Origin: Nocardia aurea
GTDB lineage: Bacteria; Actinomycetota; Actinomycetes; Mycobacteriales; Mycobacteriaceae
Assembly (NCBI RefSeq): GCF_003123685.1
Contig: NZ_QCYJ01000029.1
Span: 1 to 64,000 of the forward strand
Reading direction: 5' to 3'
Length of the DNA stretch: 64,000 nt
Shown: in pieces, positions 45,332-53,454 of the stretch
Layout: the number at the start of each line of letters is the position of its first letter
How positions within the stretch are numbered: the stretch's first letter is position 1
The notes under the pieces: model-generated
Told to the model about the DNA's origin: nothing
Databases searched by the model: none
The model's input: only the letters and a program-made list of their open reading frames with translations
Program-made: the position numbers and the translations under genes

Positions 45332-46471
45332 ATGAAAGCGCTTGTGTACGACGGGCCACGTGAGGTCCATGTGAAGGATGTGCCCGATGCGAGGATCGAG
45401 CACCCGACCGACGTGCTGGTAAAGATCACCAGCACCAACATTTGCGGATCGGATCTGCACATGTACGAGGGCCGCACCGATCTGGAGCCCGGGATGGTCC
45501 TCGGTCACGAAAATCTGGGGATCGTCGCAGAAGTGGGCAATGCGGTGGTCAAGGTCTCGGCCGGGGATCGGGTGTGCCTGCCGTTCAACATCGGCTGCGG
45601 TTTCTGCCGAAACTGCGAGGAAGGTCTGACCGCGTTCTGCCTGACAGTGCACCCGGATCCGAAGATGGCCGGCGCCGCATTCGGTTTCGCCGGGATGGGA
45701 CCGTTCTGGGGCGGACAGGCGGAGTATCTGCGGGTGCCGTTCGGCGACTTCAACTGTCTGCGGTTGCCCGAGGATGCGCAGGACAAGGAAACCGACTACG
45801 TGATGCTCTCCGACATCTTTCCCACCGGATGGCACTGCACCCGCCTGGCCGACATGCAGCCCGGCGATTCGATGGTTATCTACGGGGCCGGGCCGGTCGG
45901 TCTGATGGCGGCGTACTCGGCGATGATCCAGGGTGCGAGCAAGGTGATGATCGTCGACCGTCACCCCGACCGGCTGCGGCTCGCCGAGCAGATCGGGGCC
46001 ATACCCATCGATGACTCCACCGCCGACCCGGTCGAGCAGGTCCTCGATCAGACCAACGGGCACGGCGCCGACAAGGGTTGCGAGTGTGTCGGGTACCAGG
46101 CACACGACCCGCAAGGTCATGAAGACGCGGCGATGACGATGAACCGGCTCGTCGACTCGGTGCGCTTCACCGGCCACATCGGCGTGGTCGGAATCTTCCT
46201 GCCCCAAGACCTGAACGGCCCCGACGAACTCGAACGCCACGGCAAGATCGCCTTCGACATGGGCAAGTTCTGGTTCAAGGGGCAGAAGGTCGGTACCGGA
46301 CAGGCCAACGTCAAGCACTACAACCGGCAACTGCGCGACCTGATCCACGAGGGCCGGGCCACACCGTCCTGGATCGTCTCGCACGAGCTCCCGCTGGCCG
46401 AGGCCGAGTCCGGGTATCAGCATTTCGATGCCCGGGACGACGGTTGGACCAAGGTCGTCATGCATCCGTGA
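45332..46471 (+). CDS. Zinc alcohol/formaldehyde dehydrogenase
   Basis: 379 residues of the medium-chain zinc dehydrogenases, in the glutathione-independent formaldehyde dehydrogenase-like subgroup. Catalytic zinc ligands: NICGSDLHMYEGR and VLGHENLG; structural zinc: GCGFCRNCEEGLTAFC. The nucleotide fold is VIYGAGPVGLMAAYSAMIQG. The subgroup uses NAD+ and removes small aldehydes. ATG at 45332 follows GAGGGAG. A GlcG-like gene and a DJ-1 remnant follow on the same strand. Confidence 0.92.
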   Translation: MKALVYDGPREVHVKDVPDARIEHPTDVLVKITSTNICGSDLHMYEGRTDLEPGMVLGHENLGIVAEVGNAVVKVSAGDRVCLPFNIGCGFCRNCEEGLTAFCLTVHPDPKMAGAAFGFAGMGPFWGGQAEYLRVPFGDFNCLRLPEDAQDKETDYVMLSDIFPTGWHCTRLADMQPGDSMVIYGAGPVGLMAAYSAMIQGASKVMIVDRHPDRLRLAEQIGAIPIDDSTADPVEQVLDQTNGHGADKGCECVGYQAHDPQGHEDAAMTMNRLVDSVRFTGHIGVVGIFLPQDLNGPDELERHGKIAFDMGKFWFKGQKVGTGQANVKHYNRQLRDLIHEGRATPSWIVSHELPLAEAESGYQHFDARDDGWTKVVMHP

Positions 46472-46500
46472 GGCGTCCTGGACCCGAGAGGAGCACAACT

Positions 46501-46557
46501 ATGGCAACGACACTGCAGGGCAAGCGGATCGCGACACCCCAAGGAAGCGGGTCATGA
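46501..46557 (+). pseudogene. N-terminal remnant of a PfpI/DJ-1 gene
   Basis: GAGAGGAG precedes an ATG that reads MATTLQGKRIATPQGSGS and then TGA. The first 11 residues match the usual start of PfpI/DJ-1 class I amidotransferases (LQGKRIAxL...). The rest is gone and the sequence passes straight into the ribosome binding site of the next gene, so a deletion has fused the two. Confidence 0.5.
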
Positions 46558-46967
46558 CAGTGAACCAGACCTCGGTGTCCCTCGACGATGCGCAGCGGGT
46601 GATCGCCGCCGGACAGGCCAAAGCCGACGAGATCGAGTCGCCGTCGAACATTGCAGTGGTCGATGCCGGCGGCAACCTCGTGGCCCACGTGCGGATGGAC
46701 GGCGCCTGGATCGCCAGCATCGACATCTCGATCAACAAGGCGTTCACCGCGCGGGCGCTGGACATCTCGACCGAGAACCTCGCGGCCGACGCGGGTCCGG
46801 GCGGGCAGTTCTACGGCATACACGCCTCCAACGGTGGGCGCATCATGATCTTCGCCGGTGGTGTGCCGCTGCGGCGCAGCGGCCAGGTTGTCGGTGCGGT
46901 CGGCGTCAGCGGTGGCACCGGAGACCAGGACAAGACCGTCGCCGAGGCGGCCGCGGCGGCGATGTGA
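46554..46967 (+). CDS. HbpS/GlcG-type haem-binding protein
   Basis: 137 residues of the GlcG/HbpS family: SPSNIAVVDAGGNLVAHVRM, DGAWIASIDISINKAFTARA, GGRIMIFAGGVPLRRSGQVV, GAVGVSGGTGDQDKTVAEAA. Known members bind haem or corrinoids or aid small-molecule catabolism. The ATG at 46554 follows AAGGAAGC and overlaps the end of the DJ-1 remnant. It may be cotranscribed with the dehydrogenase. Confidence 0.85.
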   Translation: MTVNQTSVSLDDAQRVIAAGQAKADEIESPSNIAVVDAGGNLVAHVRMDGAWIASIDISINKAFTARALDISTENLAADAGPGGQFYGIHASNGGRIMIFAGGVPLRRSGQVVGAVGVSGGTGDQDKTVAEAAAAAM

Positions 46968-47334
46968 CCAGTGAACCATGTCGACATCGGATGTAGGTAT
47001 CGATCGCGGCGTCTTGTCGTCGTGGCTGCGGTGGTCGGTGCCGTTGAGCGCGAAGTAGCGCAGTGCCGCGAGTTCTGCGAACGCGGTATAGACGAACCCA
47101 CCACCTGCCAACCGGACGTAGACATCTCACGCGGGTGAGTTGTCCAGTGGTGGCGGTTTCGGATGGTCGGGCACATGATCGTCCGACGCAGTCGAATCGA
47201 TCACCGGCAACTGACATCGAGATGTCGCCTCGTTCTGGCAATCTCGAAACCTGGTGCCGGAAGAGTGAATCGAGGCCAGTCCAGGCACGTCACCGGTCTC
47301 CGGTATGTCGGCTCGGCGTCTTTTCGCTGCTGGT
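46968..47334. other. Intergenic region without a supported gene
   Basis: It separates the convergent GlcG-like and NmrA-like genes. Several frames are open, none with family features, and no stem-loop is obvious. Confidence 0.45.
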
Positions 47335-48036
47335 TCAGTAGCCGATGGTGAAGCGGCGTTGGATGAAACGCGGGATTTCGATTTCGTCGAGGAGTGCGAC
47401 GGCGGCGTCGTCGTAGGAGATCCGGCTGCGGCCGTCGGCGTCGACCACGGGCTGGTCGGTGCCCAGACGGTAGCGGCCGGTGCGTTGGCCGGGTCCGATC
47501 TGTTCGGCGGGGCTGAGGTAGGTCCAGAGCCGGTCGGAGGTGCGCAGTACATCGAGCCCGTCGCGGGCGCCGCGTACCGCGGCCGCGTATTCCTTGGGCA
47601 GGCCGATGCTTTCGAGTAGCGGGTGCAGTCGGTCGTCGTGGTCGGCCAGGACTCGTCCCGGTTCGAATTCCAGGCTTCCGGCGCCTCCGATCACGATCAG
47701 CCGAGTACGCGGGTGGGTGTGCAGGGCTTGCAGCAGCGAATGTGCGACGGTGACGTGAGTGCCGGGGTCCGCGATCGACTTGGCGACGGTGTCCGCGAAA
47801 TCTCTTGCCGCACTGCCGGGTTGATAGCCGGACACGAGCACGTCCAGCCCGGGCAGTTGCGCCGCGACGGCCGCGGAGTCGAAGACGTCGAGTTCGGCCC
47901 AGGTGAGGCGGGGATGGGTGGTGGTGGCGCGGGTGAGGTCGCGGGTGAATGCCGTGACCTGGTGGCCGCGCGAGAGTGCCTCGGTGACGACCGTGCGCCC
48001 GATATTGCCGGTGGCCCCGATGATGCCGATGAACAT
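47335..48036 (-). CDS. NAD(P)H-binding (NmrA-like) protein
   Basis: 233 residues, Rossmann fold: FIGIIGATGNIGRTVVTEAL (GxxGxxG), RTRLIVIGGAGSLEFEPG, YAAAVRGARDGLDVLRTSDR, LWTYLSPAEQIGPGQRTGRY. The family includes flavin/quinone-linked reductases and redox sensors. The ATG at 48036 follows GCGAGGAC. It is divergent from the GlxA-type regulator at 48166, which likely controls it. Confidence 0.88.
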   Translation of the reverse strand: MFIGIIGATGNIGRTVVTEALSRGHQVTAFTRDLTRATTTHPRLTWAELDVFDSAAVAAQLPGLDVLVSGYQPGSAARDFADTVAKSIADPGTHVTVAHSLLQALHTHPRTRLIVIGGAGSLEFEPGRVLADHDDRLHPLLESIGLPKEYAAAVRGARDGLDVLRTSDRLWTYLSPAEQIGPGQRTGRYRLGTDQPVVDADGRSRISYDDAAVALLDEIEIPRFIQRRFTIGY

Positions 48037-48165
48037 GGTTGTCCTCGCTGGTAAGTGGTCGGATTTCGGGCCGGGCGCCATGGGCGTCGACCCGTCTGTC
48101 CACCTTGTGCCTCGGCGGGTCCGTAGGATAGTGGCCCGAATGCCAGATATCCGGAGGTTCAGGCC

Positions 48166-49134
48166 ATGCATCGAGTGACCGTCATCGCCGTTCCACCGGC
48201 CACGACCTTCGATCTGTCGATTCCGGAGTTGGTGCTCGGCGCAACGGTGATCGACGACCACCACGGCTACGACGTGCGCATATGTACGCCACGTCCCGGA
48301 CCGGTGACCGTGAACGGAGGGCTGGAGGTCCGCGTCATACAGGGACTGGCGGCCGCCGAGGATGCCGACACGATCATCGTCACCGGCACCGGTGCCCGCG
48401 ATGACATCGACGCGCGGGTACTCGAGGTGCTGACTCGGCGCGCGGGCGCGGGCACCCGGATCGCGTCGATCTGTACCGGTGCGTTCGTGCTCGCCGCCGC
48501 CGGGCTGCTCGACGGACGTCGTGCGACCACCTACTGGGCACGGTCCGAGGAGTTCGCGCGCCGGTTCCCCGCAGTCGAGTTGCGGCCCGGGGTGCTGTTC
48601 GTCGAGGACGGCAATGTGCTGACCTCCGCCGGACTGTCCGCCGGTATCGATCTGTGCCTGCATCTGGTGCGCAGCGACTACGGCGCCGCGGTCGCCAATG
48701 CGGTGGCCCGGCTGATGGTGGCCGCACCCGTGCGGCCCGGCGGCCAGGCGCAGTTCATCGAGGCGCCGCTACCACCGGAGACCGGGACCTCGCTGGCGGC
48801 GACCCGCGCCTGGGCACTCGCCCGACTGCACGAACCACTCACCCGCACCTCCCTCGCAGACCATGCCCGGACCAGCGTCCGGACGCTGACTCGCCGGTTC
48901 CACGCCGAGACCGGGCACAGTCCGCTGCAATGGCTACTGCATCAACGCGTCATCCGGGCACGCGAACTGCTCGAGACCACCGACCTGCCGATGGACCGAG
49001 TCGCCCGCCTCAGTGGCCTGGCTACCACAGACTCACTACGCCAACACATTTCGCGGCGAACTGGGCTGACACCCAGCGCATACCGGGCAGCGTTCACCCA
49101 GAACCGAACCGGACAATTGCCCGAGGTGCGCTGA
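48166..49134 (+). CDS. GlxA-family (DJ-1/AraC) transcriptional regulator
   Basis: 322 residues. The N-terminal DJ-1/PfpI-like domain (VIAVPPATTFDLSIPELVLG; nucleophile elbow ASICTGAFVLAAAGLLDG) senses an unknown ligand. The C-terminal AraC part has two HTHs (TSLADHARTSVRTLTRRFHA; MDRVARLSGLATTDSLRQHI). The ATG at 48166 follows CGGAGG. Divergent from the NmrA-like gene with a 129-bp promoter gap. Confidence 0.92.
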   Translation: MHRVTVIAVPPATTFDLSIPELVLGATVIDDHHGYDVRICTPRPGPVTVNGGLEVRVIQGLAAAEDADTIIVTGTGARDDIDARVLEVLTRRAGAGTRIASICTGAFVLAAAGLLDGRRATTYWARSEEFARRFPAVELRPGVLFVEDGNVLTSAGLSAGIDLCLHLVRSDYGAAVANAVARLMVAAPVRPGGQAQFIEAPLPPETGTSLAATRAWALARLHEPLTRTSLADHARTSVRTLTRRFHAETGHSPLQWLLHQRVIRARELLETTDLPMDRVARLSGLATTDSLRQHISRRTGLTPSAYRAAFTQNRTGQLPEVR

Positions 49135-49318
49135 GCGAGCGATCACGTCGCCGGGTCGATCGAGTGCGCTGTCCCTGTCCCGGCCCGCGCGGGCGGGGCG
49201 AAATCACTGCCACTTATCGCTGCGAGTCGAGTCAGAAACCGTGGTCCCGATCGGGGGCAGAGACGGGGACGTCGGCCTGGCCTGAAGGCGACCGGGCCGA
49301 CGAGGGGAGGCGCAGGCG
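49135..49318. other. Intergenic region with weak terminator-like repeat
   Basis: GCCCGCGCGGGC at 49183-49194 is a 12-bp palindrome after the glxA-type gene and could help terminate it. Nothing else is seen. Confidence 0.35.
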
Positions 49319-49504
49319 TCAGCCGACGCCGAGATTGTGGCCCTGCTGACGCCTGTATATCGCCTGGTCGCCCTCGGTATTGCCGCGCGAGGAGCCCAAT
49401 GTTTCGAGGGCTTGTTCGAGGCGATCGTCCATGCCTCCGAGCACGACAACGTTCCCCTCCGGTGAACTGCCATTGTCGATATCTCGTGAGCTCAGCAATG
49501 TCAT
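49319..49504 (-). CDS. Possible small hypothetical protein
   Basis: 61 residues: MTLLSSRDIDNGSSPEGNVV, VLGGMDDRLEQALETLGSSR, then a polar tail. Composition is protein-like but no family is known and the ribosome binding site is weak. Confidence 0.3.
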   Translation of the reverse strand: MTLLSSRDIDNGSSPEGNVVVLGGMDDRLEQALETLGSSRGNTEGDQAIYRRQQGHNLGVG

Positions 49505-49581
49505 CGTGGCTCTGCCACCGGTGAGAGCAGGCTACCTACCCACCTCTGCCACTTCGAGAAAGAACCCAGCGGACAATGATG

Positions 49582-49761
49582 TCACCTGCTGTGTCGGCCG
49601 GTGGTCGACTGCTGGGCGCGCAGTGTCCATGCGGTCGACGTCAGCAGATGCATCAGCGAATCGACGAACCAGTCATCGACCTCGTGAGAGACCGCTTCCA
49701 TCAGCGACGCTCGCCCGTCCTCCGCGCGGTTTTCCGCCCGAGCTTCGATGAACCGCACCAC
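49582..49761 (-). CDS. Possible small ORF downstream of SDR gene
   Basis: 59 residues from a GTG at 49761: VVRFIEARAENRAEDGRASL, MEAVSHEVDDWFVDSLMHLL, TSTAWTLRAQQS. It is strongly helical with good codon use, and the frame is open for eight more codons upstream. It lies 51 bp after the SDR stop, same strand, and could be its cotranscribed partner or the tail of a lost gene. Confidence 0.35.
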   Translation of the reverse strand: MVRFIEARAENRAEDGRASLMEAVSHEVDDWFVDSLMHLLTSTAWTLRAQQSTTGRHSR

Positions 49762-49812
49762 CCGATCCTGATGGGCGTTGACCTGCGCGGGCAGGTTGCC
49801 CTACATCCGAAA

Positions 49813-50625
49813 TCAGGCCGTACTGCCGCCGTCGGCGAGCAAGGTGCTGCCAGTCATGAACGCCGACAGATCCGAGGCGCAGAACAGGACGACGCGAGCG
49901 ATGTCATCAGGGACGCCGAGGCGACCGATCGGGCTGGTGAACATAAGTTGGGCCGACGACGGATCAGGCCCATCGACTGCGGCCGCCGAAGCGAACGTAT
50001 TGCCTTCTGTCGGTACATAGCTCGGCGCGACTCCAAGCACGCGGATGCCCAGCGGAGCGAGTTCGAGGGCCAGTTCTCGAGTGAGGCCGCGAGCGGCGTG
50101 TTTCGATCCGACGTAGGCGGCCAGACCCGGTGCGCTACCGCGGAACCCGGCGGTGGAGATGATGTTGATAATGACGCCGCCGGTGCCAGCGGCGACGATT
50201 CGCCGGGCTGCCTCACGCGCGCCGAGGAATACGCCGCGGGCGTTCACGCTGAACACCTGATCCCAGGTCTCCTCGCTCATCTCCAGTACGGATACGGCGG
50301 GGAAGATACCGGCGTTGTTGATCCAGATATCGAGGCCGCCCAGGTCGGCGACCGCGCGATCGGCCACCGAAGCGACAGACGCGCCGTCGGTGACATCCAG
50401 CGCGACGCCGACGGCGTTCACGCCGTGACGTTCGGCGAGTTCCGCGGCAGCGGTGACAGCCAGATCTTGATCGATATCGCCGATCAACAGGTCTGCGCCG
50501 GATTCGGCCAAGCGGGTCGCGATCGCTTTGCCAAGCCCGCGCCCACCGCCGGTGACGACTGCGCGCCGCCCATGTAGGGAAATGAGGTCGGTGAGCGGTT
50601 TGCTCGAAACATCGCGGATCGGCAT
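49813..50625 (-). CDS. Short-chain dehydrogenase/reductase
   Basis: 270 residues of the classical SDR family: VVTGGGRGLGKAIATRLAES (cofactor), NNAGIFPA, Ser in IISTAGF, catalytic YVGSKHA, then an Asp-rich C-terminus with FMTGSTLLADGG. NAD preference is suggested by LLIGDIDQD after the second strand. The ATG at 50625 follows AGAAGGAGA. It is divergent from the TetR gene at 50805, with a large operator between them. Confidence 0.92.
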   Translation of the reverse strand: MPIRDVSSKPLTDLISLHGRRAVVTGGGRGLGKAIATRLAESGADLLIGDIDQDLAVTAAAELAERHGVNAVGVALDVTDGASVASVADRAVADLGGLDIWINNAGIFPAVSVLEMSEETWDQVFSVNARGVFLGAREAARRIVAAGTGGVIINIISTAGFRGSAPGLAAYVGSKHAARGLTRELALELAPLGIRVLGVAPSYVPTEGNTFASAAAVDGPDPSSAQLMFTSPIGRLGVPDDIARVVLFCASDLSAFMTGSTLLADGGSTA

Positions 50626-50703
50626 GAATCTCCTTCTGATCTGGTCGAACGCCGGTGCGGTTGTTGTCAGCACGCCAGCGCAGTGATCACGAATCACCCA
50701 CAC

Positions 50704-50732
50704 TTAAATGTAACCATAGTGGTTACATTTAA
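50704..50732. promoter_or_regulatory. 29-bp perfect operator between SDR and tetR
   Basis: Two exact 13-bp arms, TTAAATGTAACCA and its complement, flank a 3-bp centre (TAG). Its place between divergent genes and its size fit the site for the TetR protein at 50805. Confidence 0.8.
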
Positions 50733-50804
50733 CAAGTCTAGACTTGGGCTGTTCCATCGACCGTCCCCGTCTCGCGGCGCGAGACCTCCGAGCAAAGGAC
50801 TTTC

Positions 50805-51434
50805 GTGACCTCTCACCCACAGGCCCGAGAGCCCGCCCGGCGTCAACGCGGCCAGAACGCGGGCACACCGGCCCGGCAGGCGCAGATCATCCGGGCCGCG
50901 CTGGAGAGTTTCGCCCAGCACGGCTACGCGAAAGCATCGCTGCGGGACATCGCCGCACGGGCCGAGGTGACCCATGCGGGCATACTTCGTCACTTCTCGG
51001 GCAAGGACGAATTGCTGTTGGCGGCCCTCGCGCAACGAGAGGCCGACGAGGAAGCACTGGCCGATCGGATCATCCAGGCCGGAGCGCGCAGGGAGAGCAT
51101 TCTGAGCGAGGTGCTCCGCGACGAGTTCGGCAGTCCCGACTACCAGCGAAATTGGATGGCGTTGGCTATCGCAGCGACCGACAGCTCACATCCCGCACAC
51201 GAATTCTTCGTCACTCGACGCGAACGCATGCGGACCCGTTTCAGCGGTAGTCCCCTACCCACCTCACGCGACAGCGCCTACCTGTCGGCGGACGAAAAGG
51301 TGACGTTGGTCCTGGCGCTCATCGACGGGCTGCGAATTCAATCGTTGCTGGACCCGTCGCGTGAGACCCTCCGACTCTTGGAGGTGTTCATGACTCTGGT
51401 CATCACACCCACTGAAGACGACGTCGAGACATGA
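50805..51434 (+). CDS. TetR family transcriptional regulator
   Basis: 209 residues. HTH: RQAQIIRAALESFAQHGYAK, ASLRDIAARAEVTHAGILRH, F. The C-terminal part fits the ligand domain of this subgroup (EVLRDEFGSPDYQRNWMALA). GTG start with AAAGGA upstream. Likely represses itself and the divergent SDR through the 29-bp palindrome at 50704. Confidence 0.92.
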   Translation: MTSHPQAREPARRQRGQNAGTPARQAQIIRAALESFAQHGYAKASLRDIAARAEVTHAGILRHFSGKDELLLAALAQREADEEALADRIIQAGARRESILSEVLRDEFGSPDYQRNWMALAIAATDSSHPAHEFFVTRRERMRTRFSGSPLPTSRDSAYLSADEKVTLVLALIDGLRIQSLLDPSRETLRLLEVFMTLVITPTEDDVET

Positions 51435-51513
51435 GCTGATCCGCTTCCTGATCCCGATCAACCGACTTGCAAGGGTCATCGAGGTGTGACCGGCGGTTGC
51501 CGCGCACACCAGC

Positions 51514-52446
51514 TCAGGAGCGTTTCGACAGCAGGTCGTAGCCGCGCTGCGCGGTGAGGAGCGCGCCGCGCCCGGCGTTGTCCTGCTCGATGATGTACTC
51601 GCGAATATCGACGCCGAGATCGTGTGCCTCCCGAAGGATGCGAGTGAAGTCGATGATGCCGGTGCCAGGGTCGGTGATACTCCCGTCGGCGGCCATATCC
51701 TTGATATGGAGCTGGCGGAATCGCGCCGGAGCGCGGGCGATGACCGAGACCGGGTCGACGCCGACGGTCAGCGGCCCGTACACATCGAGTTCGAAATGGA
51801 CTGTCGCCGGGTCGGTTTCGGCTAGCAGGATATCGAAACCGGTCCGGCCGGGATCGTCGGGCAGCGGCCTGAATTCGGTGGCGTGATTGTGGACGCCGAC
51901 TTCGAGTCCGGCGTCCGCGGCGAGCGCGGCGGCCCGGTTCACCTGTCGCGCGTAGTCGTGCCACAGCTCGGCGGTCGTCAGGTTGGCCTGCGCGAAATAG
52001 CTCGGTATGGCGAACAGCGGGATACTTTCGACCATGTATCGCTGGCCGAGTGTGACCGCGTCCGCGATCGCCTGGCGCCACTTCGCCTCGTCGTACGGGA
52101 AGATCTGGTGGTGACCGGAGGTCGCGTGAAGTCCGTGTGTGTCGAGGGCGGTGCGGAACTCTCGGGGGGTCTTCCCGTGTAGTAGACCAGGATGCTCGAC
52201 GGTGCGATAGCCGATTTCGGCGAGTCGCGCGAGGACGCCGTCGAAATCCTGGTCCAGAAGTTCACGCAGCGTGTAGAGCTGGATGCTGACAGATTCGACG
52301 GGCAGCGGATACGACTGTTCGGCATGCGCGGGAGCCGACCCGGCCAGTGCGAGCGCACCGAGGACGCCTGCCGCGGCACTGGTCCGTAGAAATCCTCGGC
52401 GGTCGAGTCGGTGTCGGGAGCCGATGTCGGAATGGTGGATACACAT
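51514..52446 (-). CDS. Tat-exported sugar phosphate isomerase/epimerase-like TIM barrel
   Basis: 310 residues. A twin-arginine signal (HRLDRRGFLRTSAAAGVLGA, then Ala-rich, ending near AHA-EQ) precedes an AP-endonuclease-2/xylose-isomerase-like barrel (VSIQLYTLRELLDQDFDGVL, GLEVGVHNHATEF, VHFELDVYGPLTVG, FRQLHIKDMAADG). His, Glu and Asp ligands of the metal site are in place. Export is unusual but known for actinobacterial members acting on sugars. It is the last gene of the P450 cluster on this strand. Confidence 0.85.
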   Translation of the reverse strand: MCIHHSDIGSRHRLDRRGFLRTSAAAGVLGALALAGSAPAHAEQSYPLPVESVSIQLYTLRELLDQDFDGVLARLAEIGYRTVEHPGLLHGKTPREFRTALDTHGLHATSGHHQIFPYDEAKWRQAIADAVTLGQRYMVESIPLFAIPSYFAQANLTTAELWHDYARQVNRAAALAADAGLEVGVHNHATEFRPLPDDPGRTGFDILLAETDPATVHFELDVYGPLTVGVDPVSVIARAPARFRQLHIKDMAADGSITDPGTGIIDFTRILREAHDLGVDIREYIIEQDNAGRGALLTAQRGYDLLSKRS

Positions 52447-52539
52447 GGGAATTCCTTGAACAGTGCCGAGGGTGCGCCCAGGACGTGCGCCGGTCCGGAT
52501 GACAACCGGTACCCGCGCACTCCTCGTCGAGACGTGTGG

Positions 52540-53358
52540 TTATCGCTTGTTCAGTTGGCCCGCGTCGACGGGGACGACCGAGCCGGTGATGTAGCGGGCA
52601 TCGTCGGAGACCAGCCAGGCGATGGCGTTGGAGACATCGAGCGGTTCGACCAGGTCGACGGGCATGGCGTTGGACAGCGCCTGTGCCAGGGCCGGGTTGC
52701 GCTCCATGATGCCCTCCAGGTTCCCGTCCCGGGCCATGGGTGTGCGGACCGCGGTCGGAGCGACGCTGTTCACCCGGATGCTGTGCGGCGCGAGGTAGTT
52801 GGCCCACGACCGCATCAGCCCGACGACGCCGTGTTTGGCGGCGGTGTAGCCCAGGAATCCCGCCGTCGGGATACCGACGCCGATCAAGCCGCCGGTGGAG
52901 CTGGTGAGCACGATCGATCCGCCTTGTCCGCGCTCGACCATGGACGGGATGGCCACGCGGCCGGTGTTCCAGACGCCGGTCAGGTTGACGCCGATGACTT
53001 CTTCCCATTCCTGCTCGTCCGGTGCTACCGCACCGCCCGCGCCGATGCCTGCGTTGGCCAGCACGATATCGACGGGGCCCAGCTCGGCGGTGCCTGCTTC
53101 GAACGCCTCGCGTAGTTGGGAGACGTCACGGACGTCGGCCTGCCTGGCGACGATGCGCCGACCCAGCTTCTCGACTTGCGCGACGGTCTCGTCGAGTTCG
53201 TCCTGGGTGCCCATCGGGTACTGCACTGTTTCCAGCTGAGCGCAGATGTCGACGGCGATGATATCGGCGCCTTCCTCTGCGAGCCGGATCGCGTGGCTGC
53301 GCCCTTGGCCGCGCGAGGCTCCGGTGATGAAAGCGACCTTGCCGTCGAGCTTTCCCAT
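52540..53358 (-). CDS. Mycofactocin-coupled SDR oxidoreductase
   Basis: 272 residues. VAFITGASRGQGRSHAIRLA, then EEGADIIAVDICAQ, is the signature of the carveol-dehydrogenase-like SDRs that hold NAD tightly and are re-oxidised through mycofactocin. The extra segment after it (LETVQYPMGTQDELDETVAQ) is also typical. Catalytic motifs: VLTSSTGG and YTAAKHG. ATG at 53358 with AAGGAGAA upstream. Same operon as P450 and ferredoxin. Confidence 0.92.
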   Translation of the reverse strand: MGKLDGKVAFITGASRGQGRSHAIRLAEEGADIIAVDICAQLETVQYPMGTQDELDETVAQVEKLGRRIVARQADVRDVSQLREAFEAGTAELGPVDIVLANAGIGAGGAVAPDEQEWEEVIGVNLTGVWNTGRVAIPSMVERGQGGSIVLTSSTGGLIGVGIPTAGFLGYTAAKHGVVGLMRSWANYLAPHSIRVNSVAPTAVRTPMARDGNLEGIMERNPALAQALSNAMPVDLVEPLDVSNAIAWLVSDDARYITGSVVPVDAGQLNKR

Positions 53359-53454
53359 GTTCTTTCTCCTTCAATTTCGAAGTCGTCGCGACCCGATGTG
53401 GCCCGCCTCTCGGGGCGCGTCGCGGTCGGGCGGACGATCTCGAAGTGTTCGTTG

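Noticed and set aside
45143..46498. 451-codon minus-strand open frame
   Set aside because: Antisense to the zinc dehydrogenase; His/Val/Asp-rich as expected for a reverse frame.
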